Below the pieces are notes generated by a model. It ran no database searches and was not told the origin of the DNA. It worked only from the letters and a program-made list of their open reading frames with translations. A stretch of 8,005 nt of DNA, taken from positions 1 through 8,005 of the forward strand of contig CANIMM010000133.1 in NCBI GenBank assembly GCA_947468255.1, given 5' to 3'. Shown one piece after another: positions 6,719 through 8,005 of this stretch. Position numbers and translations under genes: made by a program. Each line of letters opens with the position of its first letter. Positions within the stretch are counted from its first letter, which is position 1. The DNA comes from Chitinophagaceae bacterium. Its GTDB lineage: Bacteria > Bacteroidota > Bacteroidia > Chitinophagales > Chitinophagaceae.

Positions 6719-8005
6719 TTAATCTACCTTTTTGGTATTGATATAAAAATTTGGATCCACTGAAAAATAACTTATTGAATCGGGGTTTAATTTAACCATT
6801 TGCCATTGTTCAGTCGGCTTAATCCAAAGACTAGGATGATCCATTGTTTTTACTGGCATTTCAAATCCTTTGATGCAATTGGTGTATCGGTAAAAAAGCT
6901 TATTTATCTCCACCCTATATTCCAATACGGGTATTTGTACGGTTCTTAAATATTGATCGAAAACTTTATTGAAATTGATTTTGGACTGATCTGAAATGTA
7001 ATTCTCTACCTGCTTTGATGTAACCGTTTGATGATAGAATGTTGAATTAAGACCTCTCAATATCTTTCTAAACAGACTGTCATCATTGATTATTTGACGA
7101 ATGGTATGAATCATGTTGGCAGCCTTGTAATACATATCACCACTGCCTTCTTTGTTAACATTATAGGGACCAATAATTGGCATGTCGTTGGAGATATTTT
7201 TTCTGATGCCGGTAACATAATCGGTAGCAGCGGCTTTACCATAATAAAATTCGGTAAACAATGTTTCGGAATAGTTGGTAAAACCTTCATGTACCCACAT
7301 ATCGGCAATATCCTGGGTGGTAATATTATTTCCAAACCATTCGTGACCACTTTCGTGAATAATAATAAAATCCCACTTGAGCCCCCAGCCGCTGCCGCTC
7401 AAATCCCTTCCTAGATATCCATTTTTGTATCCATTGCCATAGGCAGTGGCACTTTGGTGTTCCATGCCAAGATGAGGTGCGTCTACTAATTTATATCCAT
7501 CTTTATAGAATGGATAAGGACCAAACCAATACTCAAATGCTTTCATCATTTTTGGTGCGTCTAAAAAATGAGTTTTCGCTTTCTCCAAATTATAATCCAA
7601 TACCCAATAATCCATATCCAAATCACCATTTTCGCCCTTGTATACTTCACTAAAATGAACATATTTGCCTACATAAGGGATAATCGTATAATTATTGATG
7701 GGAGAGGATACCTGCCAATGAAAGGTAGAAGTACCATCCTTATTTTTTGAACTACCTATTAATCTTCCATTCCCTACTGTTACCAATGTATCTGGGCATG
7801 TCACCCACAGTGAAGCAGATTCAGGCTCATCACTTAGATGATCCTTACAGGGGTACCAAACGCTAGCACCCAGTCCCTGACAAGCGATGCTAAACCAGGG
7901 ATTGTTGTTTTTATCTTTCTTCCAGATAATACCTCCATCCCATGGGGGTCTTTTGGCTATAGTGGGTTTGCCATGATAATAAACGATCAGGTGTACAATG
8001 GATGA
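6719..8005 (-). CDS. M1-family zinc metallopeptidase (aminopeptidase), N-terminus beyond right edge
   Basis: Gluzincin peptidase removing N-terminal residues from peptides; family members with this architecture are usually exported in Bacteroidota, but the start and any signal peptide are outside the window. The frame is open to base 8005, giving 428 visible residues; the GTG at 7802-7804 is internal, because the upstream residues (PPWDGG, then QGLGASVWYPCKDHLSDEPE) are typical M1 sequence from the N-terminal beta domain. The zinc motif HESGH lies at 7343-7357, followed after 18 residues by the third ligand Glu (7286-7288) in WVHEGF. The exopeptidase motif appears as LGMEH (7457-7471) instead of the classic GAMEN, and the catalytic Tyr is in MYYKAANM (7130-7132). 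The protein ends about 160 residues after the catalytic Tyr region begins, with no large ERAP-like C-terminal domain. It appears to head an operon with the flippase. Confidence 0.92.
   Translation of the reverse strand, partial: SSIVHLIVYYHGKPTIAKRPPWDGGIIWKKDKNNNPWFSIACQGLGASVWYPCKDHLSDEPESASLWVTCPDTLVTVGNGRLIGSSKNKDGTSTFHWQVSSPINNYTIIPYVGKYVHFSEVYKGENGDLDMDYWVLDYNLEKAKTHFLDAPKMMKAFEYWFGPYPFYKDGYKLVDAPHLGMEHQSATAYGNGYKNGYLGRDLSGSGWGLKWDFIIIHESGHEWFGNNITTQDIADMWVHEGFTNYSETLFTEFYYGKAAATDYVTGIRKNISNDMPIIGPYNVNKEGSGDMYYKAANMIHTIRQIINDDSLFRKILRGLNSTFYHQTVTSKQVENYISDQSKINFNKVFDQYLRTVQIPVLEYRVEINKLFYRYTNCIKGFEMPVKTMDHPSLWIKPTEQWQMVKLNPDSISYFSVDPNFYINTKKVD

Noticed and set aside
7094..7414. Plus-strand open frame of 106 codons
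   Set aside because: It lies entirely antisense to the M1 catalytic region, whose minus-strand frame contains intact HExxH and other motifs. The plus-strand translation resembles nothing.
7802..7804. GTG as the start of the M1 peptidase
   Set aside because: The same frame is open to the window edge and the upstream residues (QGLGASVWYPCKDHLSDEPE) are conserved M1 sequence, so the gene is simply cut by the edge.

Overview
This AT-rich window reads as an ordinary chromosomal segment of a member of the Bacteroidota. The evidence is the lack of Shine-Dalgarno sequences with A/T-rich start contexts, two matches to the Bacteroidetes -7 promoter element TAnnTTTG, and the style of the proteins (a PHP-type DnaE, an M1 peptidase with the 'GASVWYPCKDH...DEPES' signature, an exported NlpC/P60 protein). 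A Saprospirales/Chitinophagales-like lineage is a guess; nothing here fixes the family. No mobile element, CRISPR array, tRNA, rRNA or phage gene was seen.

Layout. Left block (1-3993), all on the minus strand: dnaE (replicative DNA polymerase III alpha subunit, complete, 1206 aa from the preferred start), a 189-base gap holding a candidate trxA promoter and three ATTGACA repeats, and then the first 61 codons of thioredoxin trxA, which runs off the left edge. Middle (3994-4390): a divergent intergenic region with a good promoter element for the rightward gene and a leader of about 140 bases containing two inverted repeats and a possible 22-codon ORF. The plus-strand gene (4391-5104) encodes an exported NlpC/P60 cysteine peptidase, probably a cell-wall hydrolase. 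Right block (5191-8005), minus strand: an M1-family zinc aminopeptidase, truncated by the right edge so that its N-terminus is missing, followed 19 bases later by a Wzx-like polysaccharide flippase, probably co-transcribed. The flippase converges on the NlpC/P60 gene across 86 bases.

The genes do not form one pathway. dnaE is replication and trxA is thiol redox. The NlpC/P60 protein and the flippase are both envelope functions, but they lie on opposite strands. I found no convincing undescribed system. The observations most worth checking are the structured leader of the NlpC/P60 gene (short ORF whose stop codon lies inside a hairpin arm), the fully retained PHP metal site of DnaE, and the triple ATTGACA repeat upstream of trxA.
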